Source: Tupaia tana
Lineage: Eukaryota > Chordata > Mammalia > Scandentia > Tupaiidae
Reading direction: 5' to 3'
NCBI GenBank assembly: GCA_026018925.1
Contig: JAKSZU010000026.1
Location: 18,839,127 to 18,903,126 of the forward strand
DNA: 64,000 bases
Positions within the stretch are counted from its first letter, which is position 1; each line of letters starts with the position of its first letter. Both the position numbers and the translations under genes were made by a program. Below are positions 9,986 through 20,384 of this stretch, piece by piece. The notes under the pieces are model-generated. The model made no database searches and had not been told where the DNA came from. It worked only from the letters and a program-made list of their open reading frames with translations.

Positions 9986-10009
9986 GGACAGCTTGATAAT
10001 AACCCCCTG

Positions 10010-10100
10010 CTGACCATTCTACTGTTTGCCTTCCCCTGTTTCTCAGAGGAGGAAACTGAGGCCAACAGAGGTTGCCCAGTTGTCCCCCAAAATCCTGCTG
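10010..10100 (-). mobile_element. MIR, minus, short
   Basis: CAGAGGAGGAAACTGAGGCC and AGAGGTTGCCCAGTTG match the reversed MIR 3' part. Confidence 0.55.
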
Positions 10101-10371
10101 CCCCCCACCTCATTCTGAACTAAGCTGTCAGGAATGTGACCACCAGCGCAGTAGGATCCTTTGTTCCCACAGAGAGAGGTAAGTGGGGGGAGGGCCCACT
10201 GGGGGATTAGGGAAGAGCCTTCAGGCAATTCCTTTGTCACTAGGGCTCAGAGGGAGCTGGATTTTCACCGAAGAGCCTGTTCTGAGCTGCCTCCCACATG
10301 CTGGGAATGGCCAAAGCCAGGGATAGAGGAGGTTCACCTAAGGTAGTCATTCTTAGGCCAGCACACCTGGG

Positions 10372-10442
10372 TAAGAGGAGAAAGAGGAGGAGGAAGAACG
10401 GAGGAGTGGGAGGGAGATGAGAGAGGAGAGGAAAGGAGAGGG
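10372..10442. repeat. GA-rich tract
   Basis: About 70 bp of almost pure purine on the plus strand. Confidence 0.85.
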
Positions 10443-10598
10443 ACTCAAATGCATATCTTTAGTAAAGAATAGACATTTGTGTGCACAAAATCGCAAATAC
10501 ATATACACTAGCAGACACTCAGATGTGTGTGTGAATGAGAATTTCTATATATATGAAGGGACTTCAAAAATTATATAAGAAATTAAAGTACAAGTTTA

Positions 10599-10842
10599 GG
10601 AGCCAGCAGGTGGCATGGTGGTTAAGGCACTAGACTCCCACATGGTGGACTGCAGTTCGAGTCCTGGACTGAGTGCCTTGAAATTCACACTGGGCACGAG
10701 TGCACGCATGCCCCAAATCCTGAGCAGAATGGAAAAGAAGGGAATGTGGTATGACCATCCCCCTGGGGGGGTGATTTCTCTTTTTGTTTCTCTGGTAAAC
10801 ATTATATTTCTCCCTATAGCAAAAATCTCTGTCAAAAAAAAT
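10599..10842 (+). mobile_element. tSINE-C in the mariner-like element
   Basis: Head GGAGCCAGCAGGTGGCATGG, body with GAATGGAAAAGAAGGGAATG, ending CCCTATAGC. Perfect target duplication TACAAGTTTA at 10589 and 10843. Confidence 0.88.
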
Positions 10843-10876
10843 TACAAGTTTATTTTGGTACAAAAGTTTTTAAGTC

Positions 10877-11153
10877 GGGAACCAGCAGTTAGCGTAATGG
10901 CTATGTCGCTGGACTCCCACGTAGTCGACCGCGGTTCGCGTCTCGGACCCGGTGGCTTACAACTCACGCCGGACGCGTGTGCGTGCGTGCCCAAGATCCC
11001 GAGAGGAGAATGGAGGAGAAGGGATTGCGGCGTGACCATCCCCCCTGGGGGGTGATTTCTCGCTTTCTGTCTCTATGTCTCTCTCTGTCTGTTTGGCGAG
11101 CGCACGCGCCCTATAGCGAAAAACCTCTCCAAAAAAAAAAAAAAAAAAAAAAA
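10877..11153 (+). mobile_element. tSINE-A, subtype A1
   Basis: Begins GGGAACCAGCAGTTAGCG; box B reads GGTTCGCGTCT. The tail ends CCCTATAGCGAAAAACC with 25 or more A. Target duplication AAGTTTTTAAGTC at 10864 and 11154 is perfect. Confidence 0.93.
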
Positions 11154-11264
11154 AAGTTTTTAAGTCTATGCATAGACTTTACAATAGTTTTTTTACAATA
11201 CATTTTTTAATACATTTTTTTAATACATTTCTCATGAGTTTTTTGAAGACCCCTTTCTTTGTAT

Positions 11265-11540
11265 GTGCTTGTGTGCATCTCTCTCACCCACTCATGTATG
11301 TCCACGCACAGAACCACACATACATAAATCAACTATATGAAGATGCACATGCCCTACATTCACACACACTCACACTGACCAGATGTCCATACAAACACGT
11401 ATGTACTCATAGACCATACATGTTTTCATGTGCACTCATACACATGCCTAGATACAAGGCCACACACATAGTCATTTATAGTCATGCACATATATGTGTA
11501 CATCCTCATATTCACATATATGTACAATCCTGTTTGCCTC
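11265..11540. repeat. CA/TA-rich low-complexity region
   Basis: Interspersed CACA, CATG and ATAC words with no long pure run. It looks like a decayed dinucleotide repeat. Confidence 0.6.
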
Positions 11541-11562
11541 CATCTCCCCCCCATTGGTTTCC

Positions 11563-11746
11563 TTTTTTTTTAAGAATTATTCACTTGTTTAATTAATTCC
11601 ATTCGTTGCTGTTATTATTTTTAATTTGACCACAGAGAGACAGAGAAAGGGAAAGCGAGAAAGAAAGCTGCCAGATCTGGGACTCGAGCTGCAGTCACCC
11701 ATGTGGGAATCCAGCACCTTTAACCACCATGCCACCTCCCGCCCCC
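11563..11746 (-). mobile_element. tSINE-B, minus
   Basis: T run, TAAGAATTATT tail, purine body, reversed head ending CCACCTCCCGCCCCC. Flanked by CATTGGTTTCC and CATTGGTTTTC. Confidence 0.82.
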
Positions 11747-11861
11747 ACACATTGGTTTTCATCTGAAATAATTTGTAATTCTTCCTTAGCAGTTTTGCAA
11801 ATCCACTCACATGCCTGTGATATTCATGTACCTGCTAAGTATCCATTAAAGATTCAGTGGT

Positions 11862-12242
11862 GGGGCTGGCAGATGGAGTTCCAGACCCGGTGGCTTAAAC
11901 TCACACCGGGTGCGTGTGCGTGCATGCCCAAGATCCCAAGAGGAGAATGGAGGAGAAGGGATTGCGGCGTGGCCATCCCCCTGGGGGCTGATTCTCGCTT
12001 TCTGTCTCTCTGTCTCTCTCTGTCTTTCTGACAAGTGCACACGCCCTATAGCAAAACCTCTCCAAAAAAAAAAAAGTAAGGGCGTTGGACTCCCACATGG
12101 CCGACCACCGTTTGAGTCCCAGACCTGGTAGCTTCCTTTCTTACTCCCCCCCGCCCCCTTCTCACTCTGTCCTTCTCTGGTCCAATTAAAATAAATAAAT
12201 AAATAAAGTTAAGTAAAATAATTCTTAAACAAACAAACAAAA
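11862..12242 (+). mobile_element. tSINE-B, split by a truncated tSINE-A
   Basis: The B head GGGGCTGGCAGATGG stops at 11876 and B sequence resumes near 12077 with AAGGGCGTTGGACTCCCAC, ending in an AAATAAAT tail. The target GATTCAGTGGTG is present before and after the whole unit. Confidence 0.8.
11876..12075 (+). mobile_element. tSINE-A, 5'-truncated
   Basis: Starts inside box B (AGTTCCAGACCCGGTGGC) and lacks the box A half, then continues to CCCTATAGC and poly(A). 5' truncation is the signature of incomplete target-primed reverse transcription. Confidence 0.85.
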
Positions 12243-12258
12243 AAGATTCAGTGGTGAT

Positions 12259-12526
12259 GGGACCAGCAAATGGCAAATGGTACAATGATTATGTCACTGA
12301 ACTTCCATGTAGTTGACCACGGTTCGAGTCTCAGACCCGGTGGCTTAAACCCACGCTGGGTGCATGTGCGTGTGTGCCCAAAATCCTGAGAGGAGAATGG
12401 AGGAGAAGGGATTGAGGTGTGGCCACCCCCCAGGGGGCAATTTTTCTCTCGCTTTCCACCTCTCTCTCTATCTCCAGCAAGCGCACATACCCTATAACAA
12501 AAATCTCTCAAAAAAAGAAAAAATAA
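12259..12526 (+). mobile_element. tSINE-A/C
   Basis: Head GGGACCAGCAAATGGCAAATGG, box B GGTTCGAGTCT. It reuses the flank GATTCAGTGGTGAT, which appears again as GATTCTGTGGTGAC after the tail. Confidence 0.82.
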
Positions 12527-12814
12527 TTGATTCTGTGGTGACATCCCCTTCCATGACCTAGAGACAGGTAGATGCTGGAGAGGAGGCATCACGACTTATG
12601 CTACTTTCTCCTCAGATCTCTTCAAGCGTGAGTGGTGAGCAGAGAGGCAGGAACCCAGGTTACAGATGAGTACTACGGAGACCCAAGATGATCAAACTAC
12701 ATAGATCAGAGATCAGTTATTCCGGGGGGAAACCAACATCTGAGGCCCGCCTGTCATTAAAACATTGTTTAAACATTATTTAAAACATTGTTACAAATTA
12801 TTTAAAACATACAG

Positions 12815-13089
12815 AGGGACCAGCAGGTGGTGTAGTAGTTAGTCGTTGGACTCCCACGTAGTTGACCATGGTTCGAGTCCCAGACTGTATGGCTTAAAAC
12901 TCACAGCAGACATGTGTACATGTGTGTCCCCAATCCCGAGAGGTGAATGAAGGACAAGAGATTCAAGCATGACCATCCCCCCCCCAGGGGCTGATTTCTC
13001 ACTTTTTGTCCCCATCTCTGTGTCTCTGGTGAGCACATGTGCCCTATAGCAAAAATCTCTCTCAAAAAAAAAATAATAATAAAAATAAT

Positions 13090-13093
<4 letters not shown>
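12815..13093 (+). mobile_element. tSINE-C
   Basis: GGGACCAGCAGGTGGTGTAG head, box B GGTTCGAGTCC, C-rich hairpin, CCCTATAGC end, AATAAT tail running into a GA repeat. Confidence 0.85.

Positions 13094-13131
<38 letters not shown>
13094..13131. repeat. (GA)n between two SINEs
   Basis: About 19 GA units directly after an A-rich SINE tail and before the next SINE head. Confidence 0.95.
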
Positions 13132-13137
<6 letters not shown>

Positions 13138-13382
13138 GCAGATGACAAAATGGCTACATCATTGGACTCCCACATAGTCAACTGTAGTTCAAGTCCTGGA
13201 CCCGGAGGCTTAAAACTCATGCCAAGCACGTGTGCATGTGTGCCCAAAATTCTGAGAGGAGAATGGAGGAGAAGGGATTGCACAGTGGCTATTCCCCCTG
13301 GTGGGTGATTTTTCCCTTTCTGTCTCTCAAGCGACTTCACATGCTCTCTAGCAAAAGTCTCTCTCTTTAAAAAAAAAAAAAG
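13131..13382 (+). mobile_element. tSINE-C
   Basis: GACACCAGCAGATGACAAAATGG head, AGTTCAAGTCCTGG box B region, GGAGAATGGAGGAGAAGG body, AGCAAAAGTCTCTC end with poly(A). It is head-to-tail with the preceding copy. Confidence 0.82.
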
Positions 13383-13690
13383 GCATGCAGAAAAAGCATT
13401 TCCATCCCCAAAGTTTCTCTGGGGACACATCCATCCATTCATCTGAAATAATCCCTACCCTGCAGTGGGTGTGTATCAGCTGTTATTTCATTCCTCTGAC
13501 AGATAATTATGGAGCATCGGACACTGTAAAGTGCCACAGAAGAGTTCTATTCGAGGGGAATGGACTAGATGAAACCTACCACCTAAAAGCTAGGGGATGG
13601 TGGGGTAGGAGATAAAAATTATTGTGCTTATTTATCTGTTAATGCATCTATTTATAACATATCTTGGAGCTCTATACAAATGACTTGATT

Positions 13691-13855
13691 GGGGCCAGCA
13701 GGTGGTGTGGTGGTTAAGGGTGCTGGATTCCCACATGGCCGACCATGGTTCGAATCCCGAGCCTGGTGGCTTGCTTTCTCTCTCTCTCAGTCTCGCTCTG
13801 TCCCTCTCTGGTCAAAATAAATAAATGAAGTTAAATAAAATAATTCTTTTTAAAA
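13691..13855 (+). mobile_element. tSINE-B
   Basis: GGGGCCAGCAGGTGGTGTGG head, box B GGTTCGAATCC, body GTGGCTTGCTTTCTC, tail AATAAATGAAGTTAAATAAA ending AATTCTTTTT. A clean reference copy of this family. Confidence 0.9.
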
Positions 13856-13871
13856 ATGGCTTTTTAGATGG

Positions 13872-14049
13872 CAGGGTTTCTCAGTCTTGGTCTTACTAGC
13901 ATTTGGGGCAGGATGATGCTTCGTTATTGGGGGATGTGCTGAGCATTGAAGACCATCTAACAGCATCTTGGCCTCTACCCAGCAGGGGCCAATTCCACAA
14001 CCCCTCACTCCCAGAGTGACCTCCAAGAAACTCTCCAGACATTATCCAG
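13872..14049 (+). mobile_element. MER20-like hAT element
   Basis: CAGGGTTTCTCAGTCTTGG start, then GGATGTGCTGAGCATTG, TGGCCTCTACCCAGCAGG and CTCTCCAGACATTATCCAGC follow MER20. Confidence 0.8.
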
Positions 14050-14329
14050 CGACCCAGGAAGGGAGACAAAACCAGCCTAGATGAGAACCGTCGACCAGTC
14101 CCACGTGGATGTCCTTCTGGAACTTACTCTTCTCGGTCAAGGCCAGGTTCCTGAGATCCATCCAGTTGCCAGGTGGGGCTCTCGTCCATTCCGGTTTGCA
14201 GCAGCGAGGTCTTCTGCTGCGTGGAGAAACCACCACGAGCTTCATTTCCCCACTGATGAGCACTTAGCTAGTCTTCTGGTATTGCTCCTGACAAGCAGCT
14301 GCTTTTTAAAAAAAAAAAATTTAAAGATT

Positions 14330-14574
14330 TTGTTGTTGTTGTTGTTGTTGTTATAGGGTACGTGCACTCGCCAGAGAGACAGAAAGCAAGAAATCACCCC
14401 TCCACCCCCGGGGATGGCCATGCTGCAATCCCTTCTCCTCCATTCTCCTCTCGGGATCTTGGGCACGCACGCACACGCGCCCGGTGTGAGTTTAAGCCAC
14501 CAGGTCCAGGACTCGAACCGCGGTCGACTACATGGGAGTTCAGCGACATAGCCATTACGCTAACTGCTGGTCCC
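14330..14574 (-). mobile_element. tSINE-A, minus
   Basis: GTTGTT-type tail, TATAGGGTACGTGCACTCGCC, CAATCCCTTCTCCTCC, reversed head GCTAACTGCTGGTCCCC; box B intact (GGACTCGAACC). Confidence 0.9.
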
Positions 14575-14579
14575 CGAGA

Positions 14580-15240
14580 TCTTAACGTTGAAGAGAAAAC
14601 AGCCAAGTCAAGATCTTCCAGGCAAAAGAAATAGCAGGAGCTGAGGCCCCAAGGAGGAAGTCATTCTGGAATGTTCCAGAATGGAACAGAACAGCAAGGA
14701 GGAAAGTATTGGGAAAAGGAGATCAGGGAGAGAAAGGGCAGGGGCCTCGCTGCAGATCCTGTGAAGTCATGGCCTGGCTTTGGAGACCCTCCCCTGGGCT
14801 GACCCCACCTCTTAGTTTTCCATTCCTTACTGACCCCCAGCGCCCACTCCAGGTATAAGGCAGCCCTGAGAAGGGAAGAACACGTACCGATCAGCCCCAT
14901 GAGACCATGTGCCGGGGCCAGGGATGGAGAGAATTGCTGTAATTAGAGAAAAAAAAAAAAAAAAAATGGAGAATCCCTGTTCTTGCAACTGCCTTAGAAC
15001 CAAAGTCACCAGGCCCCAAAGAAGTTAGTTAGCTAGCCCCGTGGTTGTGGGTGGGGAATCCAATTCCTGTTTGTTTATCCCTTTGGAATCAAAGGGCAAC
15101 CTGCTCACCTCCCTGTCTCTGCAAATACTCACGCCTCCAAGAATCCATCCCACAGAGAGAGCGCTTCTACTTCTTTTTCTGGGTGAAAGGGAGAAGACTG
15201 TGTGATGGAAGCTCAGGCTTCCAAAACAGGCAGGTCTGAC
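14580..15240. other. No gene or repeat recognised
   Basis: Unique-looking sequence with an 18-base A run near 14949. Short open frames on both strands have no recognisable domain. Confidence 0.5.
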
Positions 15241-15244
15241 CTCC

Positions 15245-15365
15245 ACCACCAGAACCGTGTGCCCTTGGGCCAAGGACACGACCTCTCTGAGCCTCCATCT
15301 ACCCAATGGCGGGATTGTAGAGAAATGACATAAGCGTCATCCCCGCACACAGGTGCCTTTCAACC
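15245..15365 (+). mobile_element. MIR, plus
   Basis: CCTTGGGCCAAGGACACGAC, CTCTCTGAGCCTCCATCTAC and CCAATGGCGGGATTG match the MIR 3' half. Confidence 0.65.
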
Positions 15366-15699
15366 CATATTAATTCCCTCTTCCCTTGGGGACTCATTTT
15401 TCAACCATAGGAAGCAGGCCTTGCCACTGTTGCTGAGGGCCAGCCTGCGTGAGCTGAGGGCTTGTTAAAATCTAGGTAGCCCTGATTAGATGCCACGATG
15501 AAGTCTTTCCTCACCTTCCCTTCCCCAGGGCACGTCATCCTCGGACCTTTCCCTGATCTTTGCAGGGTTCTCGGCTGCTCTCCACACCTCGGAGTCACAG
15601 CTGCCTGACCCAGGTCTGGGCCGAGGGAGGGGGTGCTGGGAGGACCTCGGGCACTCTTGGTTTGAGCGCTGGGGGTGGGGCTGTCATCGGCTACCCAAG

Positions 15700-15950
15700 C
15701 CCTCACCGCCCCCTTTCTCTTTCTTCCTAGAGATGGAGTGAAGGGCTTTCACACTTGTCTGGGCTGACTCCAAGTGTGCGATCCCTCTCCCCGGGTGTCA
15801 GTGCGGCTGGGAGATTTGTGATACCGCCTGGTTCCTAATTACCTCCCCATCTCCGCACTCTGTCCCCCCTCCCAGCTCCACTCAGAGCTGCTGCCACCAC
15901 TTCCATCATCTCCAGCTCCATCTGCAGAGGAGAAACACGGCCGGAAGCCG
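15700..15950. promoter_or_regulatory. Candidate conserved non-coding element
   Basis: A repeat-free stretch with GGCTTTCACACTTGTCTGGG (contains an E-box/T-box-like CACACTTG), GAGATTTGTGATACCGCC and GGTTCCTAATTACCTCC. It has no splice-flanked open frame. Regulatory status is inferred from composition only. Confidence 0.25.
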
Positions 15951-15959
15951 AGAAAGGCC

Positions 15960-16770
15960 ACGCTACTTTGCGTGCCCAGGTGTGCACCCACAGCACTCAC
16001 CTGGCGTACAGCAGCATGTACATGATGGACCCTCTCACATGCGTGCCAAAGGACTCACCATGTAGGTTTATCCTAAGCATCCAAATATGTTTTAGAGCAA
16101 AGTAGCCATAGGACTCACTACGTTATCAGAGAAAAGGAAAACGACAGAGTTACCTCTAAATGCTAAAAAGGAATATGGAAAAAGTTCACACGGAAAATAG
16201 CTTAGCGTCCAGAAAACAGAACCTCGTGAGAAGGTGCAAACCCAAGGCAGCAACAATGAAACGAGAGAGAATTAAAGTAGGAGAGGATGGGAACAAGGCG
16301 GGGTCATGTATTGCTGTCGATTATTGTTTCATTGAAAAGCAAAGGAGGTCGTTTGGCCAATGTGCTGCTCAGCTGGGCAGGTCACTCCACCTCCATGCAG
16401 CTGTGCCTCTGTGCAGACCATCAAAGGAGGAAGGAAAGAGGGAATTCATCAGCCCAGCTCCCTCTTTGGCTTCTGTTTCCCATTTGGTCAGAGATTATCT
16501 TCTGGGTTAGCTCTCTTGCATTTCTGAGTTGATCGTGAAGCCCCATCATAGACAGCTGCTTGGGAAGTTATTCCCTATGATGTGGCACTTCATGTAAGTC
16601 CAGAAATGGCAGGAGAAGCTAGAGACTCTGGGCTTGTAGCCAGCAGAATTGCAGAGTCATTTGGTTGTTGTTGGGTGCTGTTGGTGGCTAAGGCTGAGCA
16701 AACAGCTGAGGTCCGGAAAGAATGTAAGACCAAGAAATCTGATGAGGCTCATAAATGTATCAGATATAAT
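15960..16770. other. No gene or repeat recognised
   Basis: The open frame 16160-16510 (116 codons) shows no family resemblance. Surrounding sequence gives no promoter or splice pattern I can defend. Confidence 0.5.
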
Positions 16771-16774
16771 TGAT

Positions 16775-16990
16775 GTCAATTTCCATTTCTAACGAAAATT
16801 TATCAAGTGACATGTTCATTAGTGAAATACTTAAAACATTCTCATCTAAATCCAGGACTGAGATAAAGTTATCCAGTATCACCACTGCTATTCAGTTCAT
16901 ATGTCAGGAATTAACCAATGCAATAAGGGAAGAAAAAATAAGTATAACATTTTGAAAAGGAAGAGAAAATATTTTCATTATGTTAATGTG
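16775..16990 (+). pseudogene. LINE-1 ORF2 remnant (reverse transcriptase region)
   Basis: The sense strand aligns in order with the L1 ORF2 region around ATTCTCATCTAAATCCAGG (L1 'TTCCCATTAAAATCAGG'), TATCACCACTGCTATTC and ACCAATGCAATAAGGGAAG. The encoded piece ends ELTNAIREEKISITF, comparable to the L1 segment after the RT catalytic core. Stops and substitutions mark it as dead. Confidence 0.75.
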
Positions 16991-17304
16991 ATACAATTTT
17001 TTATCTTCAAAGTACAAGAGGCAATTGAAAAACTACTTAAGTTATTAAGATCCATTATGTCCAAATCATTATCTCTTCCTTTTCCAGACACCCTGTTCTT
17101 TTGTCTCCAAGGAGACTCATCTTCTCTGTCCCTTGTACCTGTTCTGCAATTTTCCACTTATGAAGCTTTACTGCACCTTGATCTCTTTTCTTGCAATTTC
17201 TGCAGGTACAAATTCTACCTCTTTCTCAATGCTCAATATAAATTCCACCATGGTTTTATAAAACCTCCATCCACAAGTTGACTTTCCATCTTCTTATTTT
17301 CTTC

Positions 17305-17456
17305 TTCTTTTTAGTTTCATCAGAAAGTATGTGTGCTCACTAATGACAGACAGACAGAAAGAGAGAGAGAGAAACCACACCCCTTCCAGGGAATGGTCAC
17401 GCCACAATCTTTTTTCCTCCATTTTTCTCTCCCTTTCAGGATTGTGGGTGCATATG

Positions 17457-17501
<45 letters not shown>

Positions 17502-17593
17502 GATGACTTTCTCAAGCTGCTGGGTCCAGGACTTGAACCGCACCACCAGCCTTGTGGGATCCAGCCACCTTAACCACTACACACAGGCTGACC
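17305..17593 (-). mobile_element. tSINE-C, minus, with CA repeat
   Basis: AGTATGTGTGCTCAC tail end, GACAGACAGACAGAAAG, reversed head CCTTGTGGGATCCAGCC. The body includes a 39 bp CA run. Flanks GACTTTCCATC and GGCTTTCCATC are the target duplication. Confidence 0.8.
17461..17499. repeat. (CA)n inside a SINE body
   Basis: Pure CA run at the same place in the SINE as the run at 4612-4650. Confidence 0.95.
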
Positions 17594-17689
17594 CTGGCTT
17601 TCCATCATTTAAGCTCAGACAACCTGTGTAATTCATTCATTTCCCATAGTTATCCAAAAGTACCTATCCCCTCTTAGCTACTATTCTAG

Positions 17690-17930
17690 CTATTAATCTT
17701 TGTGCCCGTGTCCTCTCTACTAAACTAAACTGTGGCACCTAGGACAGTGCCCAACATATGTTAGGAGTTCAAAAGATGCTTGATGACATGAACTCCATTT
17801 ACAGTCACTCACAAACGTTTCTTGAGTGCTTCAGAGTATGAGGTACTGCACAAATTGTTAGAAATGCAAGAATGAATGAGATTTGACCTTAGTCTCTGAG
17901 AGGTAAACACTATCAAAAGACAGTATAGAC
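17690..17930 (+). mobile_element. L2 3' fragments
   Basis: GGCACCTAGGACAGTGCCCA, AGGAGTTCAAAAGATGCTTG and, further on, TTTCTTGAGTGCTTCAG with AGGTACTGCAC recall L2 3' consensus. Confidence 0.6.
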
Positions 17931-18102
17931 TATATGGAGCATAACACCAGAGAAAGTCAAACCCAAGATCAGTACAGGCACATCCACATCCCCAACCCCA
18001 TTGGTGGTTGTCTTCATAGAAAAGTCAGCTTAAGACACAGAATCTTAAGCCATTGGGTTCTTAGGAGATGTTAAAAACTTAGGTTCTGAATTCAAGCAAC
18101 TT

Positions 18103-18472
18103 GTGTTAGTCCATTATTGTGTTGGTAAACAGAAATACCTGAGACCAGATGATTTTATAAAGAATAGAGGTTTATTTGGGTCACGGTTTTGGCAGCTGGA
18201 AAATCTAAAGGTATGTGGCCAACATCAGGCTGTCTGGTGCCACATCACAACACGATGAACAGAAGCAGAGGGGGAAAATCAGGCTTGTGTGCAGAGAGCG
18301 AGAATCTCTGTTTCCTCTGTTTGTCCCTCCCATTCCTCCAGACAATTGAATGCTTCCTTCCTATGAAGTCCTACCTCTTAAAGGTCCCGCCACCTTTCAA
18401 AGCCACTACACTGGGGACCAAGCTTCCAGACATGAATTTTTGGAAGAGACAAACCATAGCACAATCCTAGGT
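18103..18472 (-). mobile_element. MaLR solo LTR (MST/MLT1 type), minus
   Basis: Reverse strand of a near-complete MaLR LTR. It begins TGTGTTAGTCCATTATTG, runs through AGAAATACCTGAGACCAG, TTTTATAAAGAATAGAGG and ACACTGGGGACCAAG, and ends AGACAAACCATAGCACA. The layout is closer to the MST group than to old MLT1 forms. Confidence 0.85.
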
Positions 18473-18653
18473 TCAAATCTTGGCTTCTACATTTATCATT
18501 TGGGTGGATTAATCATTTGGGTACATTCAGAGAAACTATCTGATCTCTGTGTCTTAGCTCTTCTTCTGTGGAGTGGAGAAAATAATAGTACCTTTCTTAT
18601 AGAGTGGTCGCGGAGGTAAAATGAGATCATCAAATGTTAAAAACCTGGCATCT
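18473..18653 (+). mobile_element. MIR, plus
   Basis: GGTTCAAATCTTGGCTTCTAC, TTCTGTGGAGTGGAG, AATAATAGTACC and GTAAAATGAGATCATC follow the MIR core and 3' part. Confidence 0.75.
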
Positions 18654-18830
18654 GTGGCCAGCAAATGGTGTGGTAGTTAAGGTGCTGGAGTTCCATATGG
18701 CCAACCATGGTTCAAGTCTCAGACCTGGCAACTTGCTTTCTCACTTTCCCTTTCTCTCTCTGTTTCTCTCTGGTCAAATTAAAAAATAATAATAATAAAT
18801 AAAATTAAATAATTTCTTTTTTTTTAAAAT
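18654..18830 (+). mobile_element. tSINE-B
   Basis: Head GTGGCCAGCAAATGGTGTGG, body TTGCTTTCTCACTTTCCC, AATAAT/AAATAAA tail. Target duplication AACCTGGCATCT at 18642 and AATCTGGCATCT at 18832. Confidence 0.85.
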
Positions 18831-18839
18831 AATCTGGCA

Positions 18840-18965
18840 TCTAAGCACTTTAATGCTGACATCCACTCACTTTCTCATTCTATTAATGGGAAGCTGGGGC
18901 CCAGAGAGGGAGCAGGATGTGCTACAGGGTCATACCAAGCTGTGACTAGATCAGACCTCCTAGCT
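18840..18965 (-). mobile_element. MIR, minus
   Basis: ATTAATGGGAAGCTGGGGCC, CAGAGAGGGAGCAGG and CAAGCTGTGACTAGATCAG match the reversed MIR. Confidence 0.6.
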
Positions 18966-18969
18966 GCAA

Positions 18970-19480
18970 AGCCATCTGCATCTTGAGATTTCTTAGGTCC
19001 TGGCCAGCTCTGGCAGCCTCAGAATCTAGGGAAGCTTTAGGAAGGCAAGCCATATAGTCTTCTCAGGGCCTCTCCAGCAAATACTGAGCCAGGACAGACT
19101 GGACCACCGAAGTGGACCAAGACAGCCTTTCATCATTTCTAACAAAATCAGTGTTCCCAACTTGGCAGGAGGACATTGCACCATACGGGACATCTCTGGG
19201 TCTCACTCCTTGCAGGTGAGGCATCAAGTTCCCTCACTTGGCTATTAACAACACCCATCTAGACCTGCACGTCTTGGCATTCCCAAGAGCAGAACACAAC
19301 ACCACAACACAACGCGAGGAACATCAGGGTGCAAAGTGCTTCCTTCTCTTACCCAAAGCCACATCTCAGAATGAATCTTTTTAATGAGGTAGATCTCTTT
19401 CTACTGACATGACAGCTAAGTTGAAAGGAGATAAATTAAGTGAATTGGAAAATGCCACACACTCTGCTTAGTTCAACTGT
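18970..19480. other. No gene or repeat recognised
   Basis: Unique-looking sequence with ACACAACACCACAACACAAC near 19295 and no sustained open frame. Confidence 0.5.
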
Positions 19481-19481
19481 C

Positions 19482-19724
19482 CTTTTTTTTTTTTTAGATT
19501 TTTGCCATAGGGCACATGCACTCAGCCAGAGAGACAGTGAGGGGGAAAGTGAGAACTCACCCTCAGGGGAGATGGTCATACACAATCCCTTCTCCTCCAT
19601 TCTCCTCTAGGGATTTTGGGCACACATGTCCCCAGTGTGATTTTTAAGCTGCTGCATCTGGGACTAGAACTCTGGTCCACCATGTAAGAGTCCAGTGCCT
19701 TAACCACCATGCCATTGACTGGCT
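19482..19724 (-). mobile_element. tSINE-C, minus
   Basis: TTTTTGCCATAGGGCACATG tail end, CAATCCCTTCTCCTCC, reversed head CACCATGTAAGAGTCCAG ending GACTGGCTCCCC. Confidence 0.78.
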
Positions 19725-20104
19725 CCCCAAATCCACTTTTATAAAGTATACACCTAGGAGAAATTTTAGCCAAAAATGTTTCTGTCGGTGACATCTAGGG
19801 ACAGGAAACGGTGAGTGTTCTTTATTGTATGTTTCCATAATGTTTGAATTTAGGCATTGCTTTGTGATGGAGAATAATAGAGTAAAAAGAGAAGGTGATT
19901 CTTTGAGTCTTGGCCAGGGTGAGAGACCAGGAGGGCTGGCAGGAAGGGTTTTGGAGCGGGACTTTGGCCAGAGAGACCACCTGCCCAGGCTGGGCAAATT
20001 CCAGGCTTTGGACCAGAACTGAATCCCCCTGAAGCAGGAAGAAACAATCAGCCATACTGAAGAAGTCCTCACCTCATCTCTTTTCTTTAAAGTGTATGTA
20101 TAGT

Positions 20105-20370
20105 GGGACTAGCAGTTAGCACAATGGCTTTGTCACTGAACTCCCACGTAGTCGACTGCAGTTCAAGTCCTGGACCCGACGGCTTTAAACTCACGCCGGG
20201 CATGCGTGCGTGCTCAAGATCCAGAGAGGAGAATGGAGAAGAAGGGATTGTGGTGTGGCCATCCCCCCGAGGGGTGATTTCTCACTTTTTGTCTCTCTGT
20301 CTTTCTCGGTCTTTCTGGTGAGCGCACGCGCCCTATAGCAAAAACCTCTCAAAAAAATAAAAATAAAAGT
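20105..20370 (+). mobile_element. tSINE-A
   Basis: GGGACTAGCAGTTAGCACAATGG head, complete body, CCCTATAGC end. Target duplication AAAGTGTATGTATAG at 20091 and AAAGTGTATGTATG at 20371. Confidence 0.9.
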
Positions 20371-20384
20371 AAAGTGTATGTATG

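Larger units (their letters stand above)
10555..11257. mobile_element. Mariner-like (Hsmar2-type) MITE, host of two SINEs
   Basis: The ends are inverted: GAAGGGACTTCAAAAA at 10555 and, in reverse, GAAAGGGGTCTTCAAAAAA at the right end. Between the SINE insertions the core TTTATTTTGGTACAAAAGTT also occurs in the second copy at 45108-45767. TIRs of this kind (GAGG..TTCAAAAAGTT) recall Hsmar2-related mariners. Confidence 0.7.

Noticed and set aside
14042..14263. 73-codon minus-strand frame beside a MER20-like element, possible exon
   Set aside because: The peptide is not recognisable and no branch point or splice-site pair stands out.
16775..16990. Intact retrotransposon gene
   Set aside because: Only about 200 bp of L1 ORF2 remains, with changes that break the frame.
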